A DNA stretch of 54,283 nt from a virus: positions 1 through 54,283 of IMG/VR virus record IMGVR_UViG_3300045922_000602; one strand, given 5' to 3'. The notes below the pieces were generated by a model. That model worked only from the letters and a program-made list of their open reading frames with translations. It searched no databases and was not told the origin of the DNA. The position numbers and the translations under genes were made by a program. Positions 40,950 to 46,548 of this stretch are shown here, one piece after another. Numbering within the stretch: the first letter of the stretch is position 1; each line of letters opens with the position of its first letter.

Positions 40950-41234
40950 ATGATACGACACAACCTTGATGGACCTCTCACCGAGGTCCTATCCAAACTC
41001 TGCCCATACAGTGGCTGGTATGGCTTCGGGCGCGGCACGACCGAAGCCATGAGATTTCTTCGTGAACGCCTCATCCGCGAGGGATGGACGCCATGGACTT
41101 TCGGCGGCACCATCCCGCCCGGTCTGGACGTAATCCACGGCCCCACCGGCACATACCGCCGAGGCGGGCCACAGTCCAGGACGAAATTCTACGCGGGCCG
41201 CTGGGTGCGCCCGCGCCCGGAGGCGCAATCATGA
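40950..41234 (+). CDS. Small cassette protein, YGPTG-type (94 aa)
   Basis: The leaderless start is given by the promoter. It reads MIRHNLDGPLTEVLSKLCPY, SGWYGFGRGTTEAMRFLRERL, then LDVIHGPTGTYRRGG and FYAGRWVRPRP. The GWYxxGxG..., I(H/Y)GPTGxY and G(R/K)W(V/I)R pattern matches the zinc-ribbon protein at 46233. Its stop overlaps the ATG of the repeat gene at 41231 (ATGA), so they are translated together. Function unknown. Confidence 0.6.
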   Translation: MIRHNLDGPLTEVLSKLCPYSGWYGFGRGTTEAMRFLRERLIREGWTPWTFGGTIPPGLDVIHGPTGTYRRGGPQSRTKFYAGRWVRPRPEAQS

Positions 41235-41812
41235 CTCTGGACAACGTGACCGCGTCATTGCCCCTGCGGGGCGCGTTGGCCCTGGCCAAAAGGGCTGGGG
41301 CCTGCCGAGAGGCCCTGGACGCCATCGGTCAAATGGCGGACTGGGGCGAATTCTTCGCCCACCCCAAAGCCCCGTCCTGGTCGTACTGGTACGCCCGCCA
41401 TGTCATCGGCGGCCGATGGCCGGAGGCCGAACCGGTAATCGTCCGTGACCCCAAGGCGGCCTACGAGTACGCGCGCCATGTCATCGGCGGCCGATGGCCG
41501 GAGGCCGAACCGGTAATCGTCCGTGACCCGGAAACAGCCTGCATATACGCCGACTACATCCTACGAGGCCGATGGCCCGAGGCCGAGGCCGTCATCGCCT
41601 CCCATCCCAAATGGGGGTTCGAGTATGCCCTTGTGATCTTGCGGCGGCGATGGCCGGAGGCTGAGGCCGCCATCGCCCGCGACCCCGCCGAAGCGTACAA
41701 TTACGCCCTTCATGTCCTACGCGGACGGTGGCCCGAGGCCGAGGCTACCATCGCCCGCTCGGCGACCTACTGGGACCTCTACGAGCGGGGCGTACTTGCG
41801 CGCGCCGGCTGA
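41231..41812 (+). CDS. RWPEAE-repeat protein A (193 aa)
   Basis: The start at 41231 overlaps the upstream stop; the longer frame from 41084 lies in the previous gene. The N-terminal domain (KRAGACREALDAIGQMADWG, FFAHPKAPSWSYW) is shared by the family. Five copies of a 26-residue repeat follow, YARHVIGGRWPEAEPVIVRD-type, then a tail YERGVLARAG. The first two repeats are nearly identical at DNA level, a recent duplication. Each unit looks like two helices (YAxxVI and AEPxIxxxP), giving a solenoid suited to protein or nucleic-acid binding. Family function unknown. Confidence 0.75.
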   Translation: MTLDNVTASLPLRGALALAKRAGACREALDAIGQMADWGEFFAHPKAPSWSYWYARHVIGGRWPEAEPVIVRDPKAAYEYARHVIGGRWPEAEPVIVRDPETACIYADYILRGRWPEAEAVIASHPKWGFEYALVILRRRWPEAEAAIARDPAEAYNYALHVLRGRWPEAEATIARSATYWDLYERGVLARAG

Positions 41813-41827
41813 TCCTGCCGACCCCGT

Positions 41828-41860
41828 GCCGTGCTACCCTGTAGCACGGCATTTTTTTTT
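41828..41860 (+). terminator. Intrinsic terminator
   Basis: 10-bp stem GCCGTGCTAC / GTAGCACGGC with loop CCT, then a run of T (41852-41860). Confidence 0.92.
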
Positions 41861-41879
41861 GTTGCCCCAATTTCGGAGT

Positions 41880-41899
41880 TTCAGACCTTGTTGTCTGAA
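41880..41899 (+). promoter_or_regulatory. Conserved hairpin element, copy 5
   Basis: TTCAGACCTTGTTGTCTGAA with a perfect 6-bp stem (A-T at the variable position) and two loop changes. It directly abuts the next TTGACA at 41901. Confidence 0.7.
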
Positions 41900-41900
41900 T

Positions 41901-41929
41901 TTGACACGCCGCATCAAATATGATAGACT
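41901..41929 (+). promoter_or_regulatory. Cassette promoter, leaderless start
   Basis: TTGACA (41901-41906), 17 bp, TAGACT (41924-41929), then GAGGGC and ATG at 41936. The AT-rich upstream block found in the other cassettes is missing; the hairpin element touches the -35 box. Confidence 0.78.
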
Positions 41930-41935
41930 GAGGGC

Positions 41936-42091
41936 ATGACAACACTACTCACCCCCACCAAAGCATATTGGTACGCTACCCACGTAGTGGGTGGCCGCTG
42001 GCCCGAGGCCGAACCCACCATTCGCAGGTCATCATTCGACTACGACTACTTAGAGCGCGTTTTGCGCGCCGGATGGGCTGGCCGCATCTGA
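41936..42091 (+). CDS. RWPEAE-repeat protein B, single-repeat (51 aa)
   Basis: Leaderless start. It carries one repeat core, YWYATHVVGGRWPEAEPTIR, followed by RSSFDYDYLERVLRAGWAGR. It keeps the family ending (LERVLRAG resembles YERGVLARAG). It is either a minimal functional unit or an internally deleted copy of the longer proteins. Its own promoter argues it is expressed. Confidence 0.65.
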   Translation: MTTLLTPTKAYWYATHVVGGRWPEAEPTIRRSSFDYDYLERVLRAGWAGRI

Positions 42092-42108
42092 GAGGATTAA
42101 TTTCACTT

Positions 42109-42129
42109 ATGAAAGGAGATAAACTATGA
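42109..42129 (+). CDS. Mini-ORF (MKGDKL) coupled to 42126 gene
   Basis: ATG at 42109 encodes 6 residues (MKGDKL) and its TGA (42127-42129) overlaps the ATG of the next gene. The ribosome site of that gene (AAAGGAG) lies inside the mini-ORF. The same design recurs at 46019. Translation is not proven; it may simply be a chance frame over the ribosome site. Confidence 0.3.
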   Translation: MKGDKL

Positions 42130-42353
42130 AACTAACAAAAAAAGAGCGCGCCCTAGCGCGCAAGTTCGGCCTGTCGCCGGAGGTCGCCGTAGATCTCTGC
42201 GATGCGTTCGACGACGTCTCCATCGATGAGATTGAGACACTGGAGTACGAGTACGACGACGACCCAAACATCGCCGTCACAATCACATGGACATCATCAC
42301 GTACTGGCGATAGCTATACGGAGACATACTATCGCGGTATTGGATGGTGCTGA
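42126..42353 (+). CDS. Small acidic protein (75 aa)
   Basis: AAAGGAGATAAACT precedes ATG 42126. The protein has a basic start (MKLTKKERALARKFGLSPEV), a very acidic middle (EYEYDDDPNI) and TWTSSRTGDSYTETYYRGIG. Possibly a small inhibitor or DNA mimic by composition, but this is speculation. It is second gene of the cassette begun at 41936 and is followed by a terminator. Confidence 0.6.
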   Translation: MKLTKKERALARKFGLSPEVAVDLCDAFDDVSIDEIETLEYEYDDDPNIAVTITWTSSRTGDSYTETYYRGIGWC

Positions 42354-42371
42354 TATAAGGAGGTGGATGAT

Positions 42372-42405
42372 GCCGTGCTGCAGCTCCTGCGGCACGGCTT
42401 TTTTT
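42372..42405 (+). terminator. Intrinsic terminator
   Basis: Stem GCCGTGC-T-GCAG / CTGC-G-GCACGGC around loop CTC, then T run (42399-42405). Confidence 0.9.
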
Positions 42406-42425
42406 GTTGCCCCTATTTTTGGAGT

Positions 42426-42445
42426 TCCGGATCTTATTGTCTGAA
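42426..42445 (+). promoter_or_regulatory. Conserved hairpin element, copy 6
   Basis: TCCGGATCTTATTGTCTGAA; four inner pairs (one G-U) plus one mismatch. Preceded by TTTTTGGAGT, the usual direct-repeat upstream half in degenerate form. Confidence 0.6.
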
Positions 42446-42488
42446 TTGGGGCTAACACCCCTACGCCCTTGGCACTCGCTGCACAATG

Positions 42489-42502
42489 GTTCCACGTGGA
42501 AC
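42489..42502. promoter_or_regulatory. parS-like palindrome
   Basis: GTTCCACGTGGAAC, a perfect 14-bp palindrome containing the CACGTG core and the GTT...AAC ends of chromosomal parS sites. It lies between hairpin copy 6 and the promoter of repeat protein C. No ParB gene is visible, so it could recruit host ParB. Confidence 0.65.
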
Positions 42503-42554
42503 GCCACACACCTATGAAAAACCGCCGCTATGAAATTAATTTTTCATAATGTGC

Positions 42555-42582
42555 TTGACACGCTGCATCAATATGATAGATT
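42555..42582 (+). promoter_or_regulatory. Cassette promoter
   Basis: TTGACA (42555-42560), 16 bp, TAGATT (42577-42582). Start predicted at 42589 gives the leader AGGAGACACACAATACA before ATG 42606, so this is a leadered version. Upstream AAATTAATTTTTCATAATG and one MKNRR-encoding mini-repeat are present. Confidence 0.8.
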
Positions 42583-42605
42583 GAGATTAGGAGACACACA
42601 ATACA

Positions 42606-43154
42606 ATGACACTCACCGAAGCACTCGAGCAAACCAAAGCCGCCGGGGCCTGTCGAGAGGCCCTGGAAGAAATCAGCCAACTGTCAGACTGGAATGAATT
42701 CTTCGCCCACCCCAAAGCCCCGTCCTGGTCGTACTGGTACGCCCGCCATGTCATTGGTGGCCGCTGGCCCGAGGCCGAACCCGTCATCGCGCGAGACCCC
42801 GAGGCGGCCTATGAGTACGCCCGCCATGTCATTGGTGGCCGCTGGCCCGAGGCCGAACCCACCATCGCCACCCATCCGAGGGCAGCATTTCTGTACGCCC
42901 ACTGGGTGCTTGGCTGCCGCTGGCCGGAGGCCGAACCGGCCATCGCCACCTCCCCAGAATACGCGTGCTATTACGCATATTGCATCCTTGGCTGCCGCTG
43001 GCCGGAGGCCGAACCGGCCATCGCCACCTCCCCAGAATACGCGTGCTATTACGCAGTGCGCGTACTCCGTAGGCGATGGCCGGAAGCCGAACCGGTCATC
43101 CTCGGATCGCCATTCTGGTGGGAGGACTACGTACGGGCCTCCCTCGCCGACTGA
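42606..43154 (+). CDS. RWPEAE-repeat protein C (182 aa)
   Basis: Leader with AGGAG; start MTLTEALEQTKAAGACREAL, then SDWNEFFAHPKAPSWSYW and five 26-residue repeats, two of them containing WPEAEPAIATSPEYACYYA. Repeats 3 and 4 include a perfect 69-bp duplication (42909-42977 and 42987-43055). A 59-bp block (42696-42754) is identical to 41348-41406 in protein A. Cysteines in repeats 3-4 are a local feature. Function unknown; solenoid scaffold is inferred. Confidence 0.75.
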   Translation: MTLTEALEQTKAAGACREALEEISQLSDWNEFFAHPKAPSWSYWYARHVIGGRWPEAEPVIARDPEAAYEYARHVIGGRWPEAEPTIATHPRAAFLYAHWVLGCRWPEAEPAIATSPEYACYYAYCILGCRWPEAEPAIATSPEYACYYAVRVLRRRWPEAEPVILGSPFWWEDYVRASLAD

Positions 43155-43168
43155 TCCCCCCCCCTCCC

Positions 43169-43203
43169 GCCGTACTGCCCCGCGCAGTACGGCATTTTTT
43201 TTT
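43169..43203 (+). terminator. Intrinsic terminator
   Basis: 10-bp stem GCCGTACTGC / GCAGTACGGC with loop CCCGC, then a long T run. A C run (43156-43164) lies upstream, as in the terminator at 39433. Confidence 0.92.
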
Positions 43204-43220
43204 TGCCCCATTTTCGGAGT

Positions 43221-43240
43221 TTCGGATCTTATTGTCTGAT
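43221..43240 (+). promoter_or_regulatory. Conserved hairpin element, copy 7
   Basis: TTCGGATCTTATTGTCTGAT, identical to copy 2, after TTTTCGGAG and directly downstream of the terminator. Confidence 0.65.
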
Positions 43241-43257
43241 TTGTAGCGGCGCGGATT

Positions 43258-43271
43258 GTTCCACATGGAAC
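43258..43271. promoter_or_regulatory. parS-like palindrome, degenerate
   Basis: GTTCCACATGGAAC, one base from the perfect site at 42489, and in the same relative place between the hairpin element and the next promoter. Confidence 0.5.
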
Positions 43272-43404
43272 GCGCTAAGCACGACAGCTCCGCCACACCT
43301 CACACTCGCCACACGGCGTGCTACGGCAGCTCATGCTACGCGCCCCTATGAAAAACCGCCGCTATATGAAAAACCGCCATCAAAATTAATTTTTCATAAT
43401 GTGC

Positions 43405-43432
43405 TTGACATACCGCATCAATATGGTAGACT
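43405..43432 (+). promoter_or_regulatory. Cassette promoter, leaderless start
   Basis: TTGACA (43405-43410), 16 bp, TAGACT (43427-43432), GAGGAC, then ATG at 43439. The AATTAATTTTTCATAATG block and two MKNRR-type mini-repeats lie upstream. Confidence 0.8.
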
Positions 43433-43438
43433 GAGGAC

Positions 43439-44239
43439 ATGAAGGCACACCGCACACTGCTGAAGCAACACCCTGGGATAGTCCGCCGCCTGAGCGGCGA
43501 GCTGTTAGTGAGTAAGTCAATGATATATAAGGTGCTACGCTGTGAGAGTAAGTCACAGCGAGTAGCACACGCCCTCTACCTCGCCGCCCCAAAGTCCTTG
43601 GGGGTGGCGCTCATCCGGGCTAAGGCCGCTGGAGCCTGCCAAGAGGCCCTGGACGCCATTAGTCAGTTATCTGACTGGGATGAGTTCTTCGCCCACCCCC
43701 AATCTCCGTCCTGGGCGTACTGGTACGCCCGAAATGTCATTGGCGGGCGCTGGCCCGAAGGCGAACCCGCCATCGCCCGCAACCCCGAAACAGCCTGCTA
43801 CTACATATACTACTTCATACGGGGTAGGTGGCCGGAAGCCGAACCCACTATCGCCACTCATCCTGAATGGGCGTACTACTACGCCCGCTATTTCATCGAG
43901 GGCCGGTTTCCGGAAGCCGAACCGGCCATCGCCGCCAACCCAAAAGTAGCCTACCGCTATGCCCGATACATTATTCGGGGTCGATGGCCCGAAGCCGAAC
44001 CGGCCATCATCAAAAACCCCGGATTGGCCTGCGGATACGCCAACCATGTCCTTCGTGGTCGGTGGCCCGAGGCCGAAGCCACCATAGCCCAAGACCCCGA
44101 ATGGGCATTCGAGTACGCATGGTGTGTGATACGGGGCCGATGGCCCGAGGCCGAGACGACCATTGTCCGCGATCCCATATGGGCCGAGGAATACAATCGG
44201 CTCCTTACCTGTATGGTCCGCGTTGGTGAAAGTCGGTAG
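43439..44239 (+). CDS. RWPEAE-repeat protein D with HTH-like N-terminus (266 aa)
   Basis: Leaderless start. Residues 1 to about 55 form a separate domain: HPGIVRRLSGELLVSKSMIY, then KVLRCESKSQRVAHAL, resembling a helix-turn-helix of phage repressor type. The family N-domain follows (AGACQEALDAISQLSDWDEF), then six 26-residue repeats (YARNVIGGRWPEGEPAIARN and variants) and the tail CMVRVGESR. The combination suggests a DNA-binding protein with a solenoid interaction domain, perhaps acting on the repeated intergenic elements. This is inference. Confidence 0.75.
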   Translation: MKAHRTLLKQHPGIVRRLSGELLVSKSMIYKVLRCESKSQRVAHALYLAAPKSLGVALIRAKAAGACQEALDAISQLSDWDEFFAHPQSPSWAYWYARNVIGGRWPEGEPAIARNPETACYYIYYFIRGRWPEAEPTIATHPEWAYYYARYFIEGRFPEAEPAIAANPKVAYRYARYIIRGRWPEAEPAIIKNPGLACGYANHVLRGRWPEAEATIAQDPEWAFEYAWCVIRGRWPEAETTIVRDPIWAEEYNRLLTCMVRVGESR

Positions 44240-44252
44240 GACCATCTGCATA

Positions 44253-44287
44253 AAGGCCGTCGGGCGGGAGCTGCCCGGCGGCCTTTC
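44253..44287 (+). terminator. Hairpin, probable terminator
   Basis: Stem AAGGCCG-T-CGGGC / GCCCG-G-CGGCCTT with a short loop, then TTCTAC. The T tract is short, so termination may be partial. Its sequence differs from the other cassette terminators. Confidence 0.75.
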
Positions 44288-44300
44288 TACACTGCAATGG

Positions 44301-44306
44301 TAGATT
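44301..44306 (+). promoter_or_regulatory. -10 box of a degenerate cassette promoter
   Basis: TAGATT followed after 6 bp by ATG 44313 keeps the leaderless geometry, but no TTGACA is present; the upstream TTTCTACACTGCAATGG looks like a decayed copy of the standard promoter with a 5-bp deletion. Confidence 0.4.
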
Positions 44307-44312
44307 CGAGAT

Positions 44313-44651
44313 ATGATGACAACAATGACACTCACCGAAGCACTAGCCCGAGCCGAAGCCGCCGGAGCCTGCCAAGAGGCCCTGGACGCCATCGGTCAAA
44401 TGGCAGACTGGGATGAATTCTTCCGACACCCCAACGCCCCGTTCTGGGCATATTGGTTCTCCCACCACGTTATCCGGGGCCGATGGGTGGAGGCCGAAGC
44501 GGCCATTGCCACCGACGCCATGTCAGCGTACTACTACGCCCGCGACGTCCTAGAGAGCCGCTGGCCCGAGGCCGAGGCCGTCATCAGCGCGAACACCATG
44601 TGGGCGCACCGCTACGCCCGCGACGTCATGTGGGACCCCACACAGAAGTAA
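44313..44651 (+). CDS. RWPEAE-repeat protein E (112 aa)
   Basis: MMTTMTLTEALARAEAAGAC, then DAIGQMADWDEFFRHPNAPF and about two and a half repeats (HHVIRGRWVEAEAAIATD; VLESRWPEAEAVISANT). The final repeat is cut short (YARDVMWDPTQK). It is a small family member with a weak leaderless promoter. The dUTPase gene follows with no terminator, so the two may be co-transcribed. Confidence 0.7.
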   Translation: MMTTMTLTEALARAEAAGACQEALDAIGQMADWDEFFRHPNAPFWAYWFSHHVIRGRWVEAEAAIATDAMSAYYYARDVLESRWPEAEAVISANTMWAHRYARDVMWDPTQK

Positions 44652-44678
44652 CTCGCCGCACAGCGTGCTATTTGTGCG

Positions 44679-45110
44679 ATGAAACTGCGAGCCAAAAGAC
44701 TACATCTGGACGCGCGTTTGCCGCGTTACGCTCATGGGCCGGCTGAGGATGCCGGGATGGACGTGCGCGCCGTTGAAGAAGTGGTGCTTCAGCCGGGCGT
44801 GCCGTTCGCCGTACCGACCGGCCTGGCCATCGAAGTACCCAGTGGCTACGAGGTACAGGTGCGACCGCGCAGTGGTCTGGCACTGAAGCATGGCATTACC
44901 ATTCCCAACTCCCCCGGAACGATCGATCCAGGCTACCGGGGAGAACTGAGGGTCATCATGCTCAATCTAGGGACGGAACCGTTTGTCGTCCGGAAAGGCG
45001 ACCGCATCGCCCAGCTCATTGTGGCGCGCTACGAGGCCGTCGAATGGGAAGAAGCGGAGCTGAGTCAATCATTGCGAGGTGACGGCGGCTTCGGATCAAG
45101 TGGCCGATGA
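44679..45110 (+). CDS. dut: dUTPase (dUTP diphosphatase)
   Basis: The 143-residue protein has all five trimeric dUTPase motifs: EDAGMDVRA, RPRSGLALKHGI, GTIDPGYRGELRV, RIAQLIV and the C-terminal RGDGGFGSSGR. It hydrolyses dUTP to dUMP and pyrophosphate, limiting uracil in DNA. It matches the UDG domain on the phage polymerase in purpose. It lies inside the repeat-protein array, so it may have been inserted as cargo. Confidence 0.95.
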   Translation: MKLRAKRLHLDARLPRYAHGPAEDAGMDVRAVEEVVLQPGVPFAVPTGLAIEVPSGYEVQVRPRSGLALKHGITIPNSPGTIDPGYRGELRVIMLNLGTEPFVVRKGDRIAQLIVARYEAVEWEEAELSQSLRGDGGFGSSGR

Positions 45111-45125
45111 CGGGACGGAGCACCA

Positions 45126-45155
45126 TTGACACACAGGAGATCTTTGTGATACATA
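45126..45155 (+). promoter_or_regulatory. Probable promoter of repeat protein F
   Basis: TTGACA (45126-45131), 18 bp, TACATA (45150-45155). It is less regular than the other cassettes and uses a short leader with AAGGTGACT before ATG 45168. Confidence 0.45.
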
Positions 45156-45167
45156 TAAGGTGACTCT

Positions 45168-45926
45168 ATGAAAAACCGCCGCAACGGGGGGAAATCCTCA
45201 TCGGGACATCGAGCCTGGCTACGGCGAAACCGCGACCTAATCCCCCGACTATGCCAGCAACTCGGAGTCAGCCGATCGCTGCTACTGGCAGTCCTACGTG
45301 GCGCACAGCACTCATCCCCCAAATCGGAGCTAGTAGCACACGCCCTCCGTACCGCCGGGGCACCCATACCTCCAGTACCCCTATCAGCCGTCCTAACCAA
45401 AGCTCTGGCCGTAGCTAAATCTGCCACCCACCAAGAAATCCTAACAGAAATGTCGCGGGTGTCAAATTGGGATGAGTTCTGGTCCCGCCCGCAGCTAGCC
45501 GTGTGGTACGCTCGACACGTCATTCGGGGCCGGTGGCCAGAAGCCGAACCGAAAGTCGCCACCCATCCAGTAGCAGCCTACGAGTACGCCCGTCATATCA
45601 TCCGTAGCCGTTGGCCAGAGGCCGAACCCACCATTTCCGCCCATACACCGCCAGCATACTGGTATGCGTCCTACGTCATCCGAGGCCGCTGGCCAGAAGC
45701 CGAATTAGCCATCGCCGCCGATCCAAAGTGTGCCTACGGCTATGCCCTGCACATCATCCGAGGCCGATGGCCCGAGGCCGAGACGACCATTGCCAAAAAC
45801 CCCGAATGGGCCTACCACTATGCTCTGAACATCATTTGTGGTAAATGGCCCGAAGCGGAACCAATAATCATGCAGCATCCATGTTGGGCCTACTACTACA
45901 CCCGAGACGTCGAAGCTCTCCTGTAG
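45168..45926 (+). CDS. RWPEAE-repeat protein F with HTH-like N-terminus (252 aa)
   Basis: It starts MKNRRNGGKSSSGHRAWLRR; the first five codons equal the MKNRR mini-repeats placed upstream of several cassette promoters. Residues about 15-70 look like a helix-turn-helix (DLIPRLCQQLGVSRSLLLAV, then LRGAQHSSPKSELVAHALRT). The rest has five 26-residue repeats (YARHVIRGRWPEAEPKVATH and variants), ending YTRDVEALL. Like protein D it combines a possible DNA-binding domain with the repeat solenoid. Confidence 0.72.
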   Translation: MKNRRNGGKSSSGHRAWLRRNRDLIPRLCQQLGVSRSLLLAVLRGAQHSSPKSELVAHALRTAGAPIPPVPLSAVLTKALAVAKSATHQEILTEMSRVSNWDEFWSRPQLAVWYARHVIRGRWPEAEPKVATHPVAAYEYARHIIRSRWPEAEPTISAHTPPAYWYASYVIRGRWPEAELAIAADPKCAYGYALHIIRGRWPEAETTIAKNPEWAYHYALNIICGKWPEAEPIIMQHPCWAYYYTRDVEALL

Positions 45927-45983
45927 TAGCACAGAAGGCTATGAAAAACCGCCGCAGTCGAAAATTAATTTTTCGCAATGTGC

Positions 45984-46012
45984 TTGACGAAAAGATGGAT
46001 TCATGATAGAAT
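45984..46012 (+). promoter_or_regulatory. Promoter of the 46-53 kb operon
   Basis: TTGACG (45984-45989), 17 bp, TAGAAT (46007-46012), GTAATC, then ATG at 46019. AAAATTAATTTTTCGCAATG and a MKNRR mini-repeat precede it. It probably drives the long operon. Confidence 0.75.
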
Positions 46013-46018
46013 GTAATC

Positions 46019-46045
46019 ATGAAAACTAGGAGACTAAAGCCATGA
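46019..46045 (+). CDS. Leaderless mini-ORF (MKTRRLKP) coupled to 46042 gene
   Basis: The first ATG of the predicted transcript encodes 8 residues; its TGA (46043-46045) overlaps the ATG of the next gene. AGGAGA inside it serves as the ribosome site for that gene. It may be a leader peptide that couples leaderless initiation to normal initiation. Unproven. Confidence 0.4.
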   Translation: MKTRRLKP

Positions 46046-46236
46046 CAGAAATTCTATCTCTTGTAATACTCATCATATTGGCCCTTTATTTTTGGCCAAT
46101 TATTTTGGCAATTTTAGTACTTTACGGGCTGTACCGACTCGTACGTGGGGCCACCCTCCTTTTTTTACTTGGGCTTAACTATATCTTCATCATGCCCATA
46201 CAGCGGGTCTGCCGCCTGCTCGGTCTACGCCAATGA
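46042..46236 (+). CDS. Small membrane protein (64 aa)
   Basis: Nearly all hydrophobic: LSLVILIILALYFWPIILAI, then LVLYGLYRLVRGATLLFLLG and IFIMPIQRVCRLLG, so two or three membrane helices and a positive tail. It is the first gene of the operon and overlaps the next by ATGA. Possible roles are membrane modification or superinfection exclusion; no evidence beyond composition. Confidence 0.6.
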   Translation: MTEILSLVILIILALYFWPIILAILVLYGLYRLVRGATLLFLLGLNYIFIMPIQRVCRLLGLRQ

Positions 46237-46547
46237 AAAACTACTGCTCACACTGTGGTTATCCCTACACGCCTTGCGATGAATGCCACAACCTCAATGA
46301 TATCGCTCGTGTGTGGCCCCAACGCGGCGGGTGGTACATCAAAGGATACGGCTGGCTAGCCGAGATGCAGCGCACCATAGACTACCTCCGCTATGTGGGC
46401 TTCACACTATTAGGTGATCGCCCCGTACCCAAGGATGCACAGGTTATTTATGGCCCTACAGGTGAATATGCCGCCCTAAATAACCGAAGAAAAAGATATC
46501 GTATCGGAAAATGGATCCGAATTAATCACAAAATGAAAGGAGAATAA
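46233..46547 (+). CDS. Zinc-ribbon cassette protein, YGPTG-type (104 aa)
   Basis: An N-terminal zinc-ribbon (CSHCGYPYTPCDEC, four Cys) precedes a domain shared with the 40950 protein: GGWYIKGYGWLAEMQRTIDY, QVIYGPTGEY and RYRIGKWIRI. So a two-domain version of the smaller cassette protein. A DNA- or RNA-binding role is plausible. It overlaps the membrane protein by 4 bases. Confidence 0.6.
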   Translation: MKNYCSHCGYPYTPCDECHNLNDIARVWPQRGGWYIKGYGWLAEMQRTIDYLRYVGFTLLGDRPVPKDAQVIYGPTGEYAALNNRRKRYRIGKWIRINHKMKGE

Positions 46548-46548
46548 A

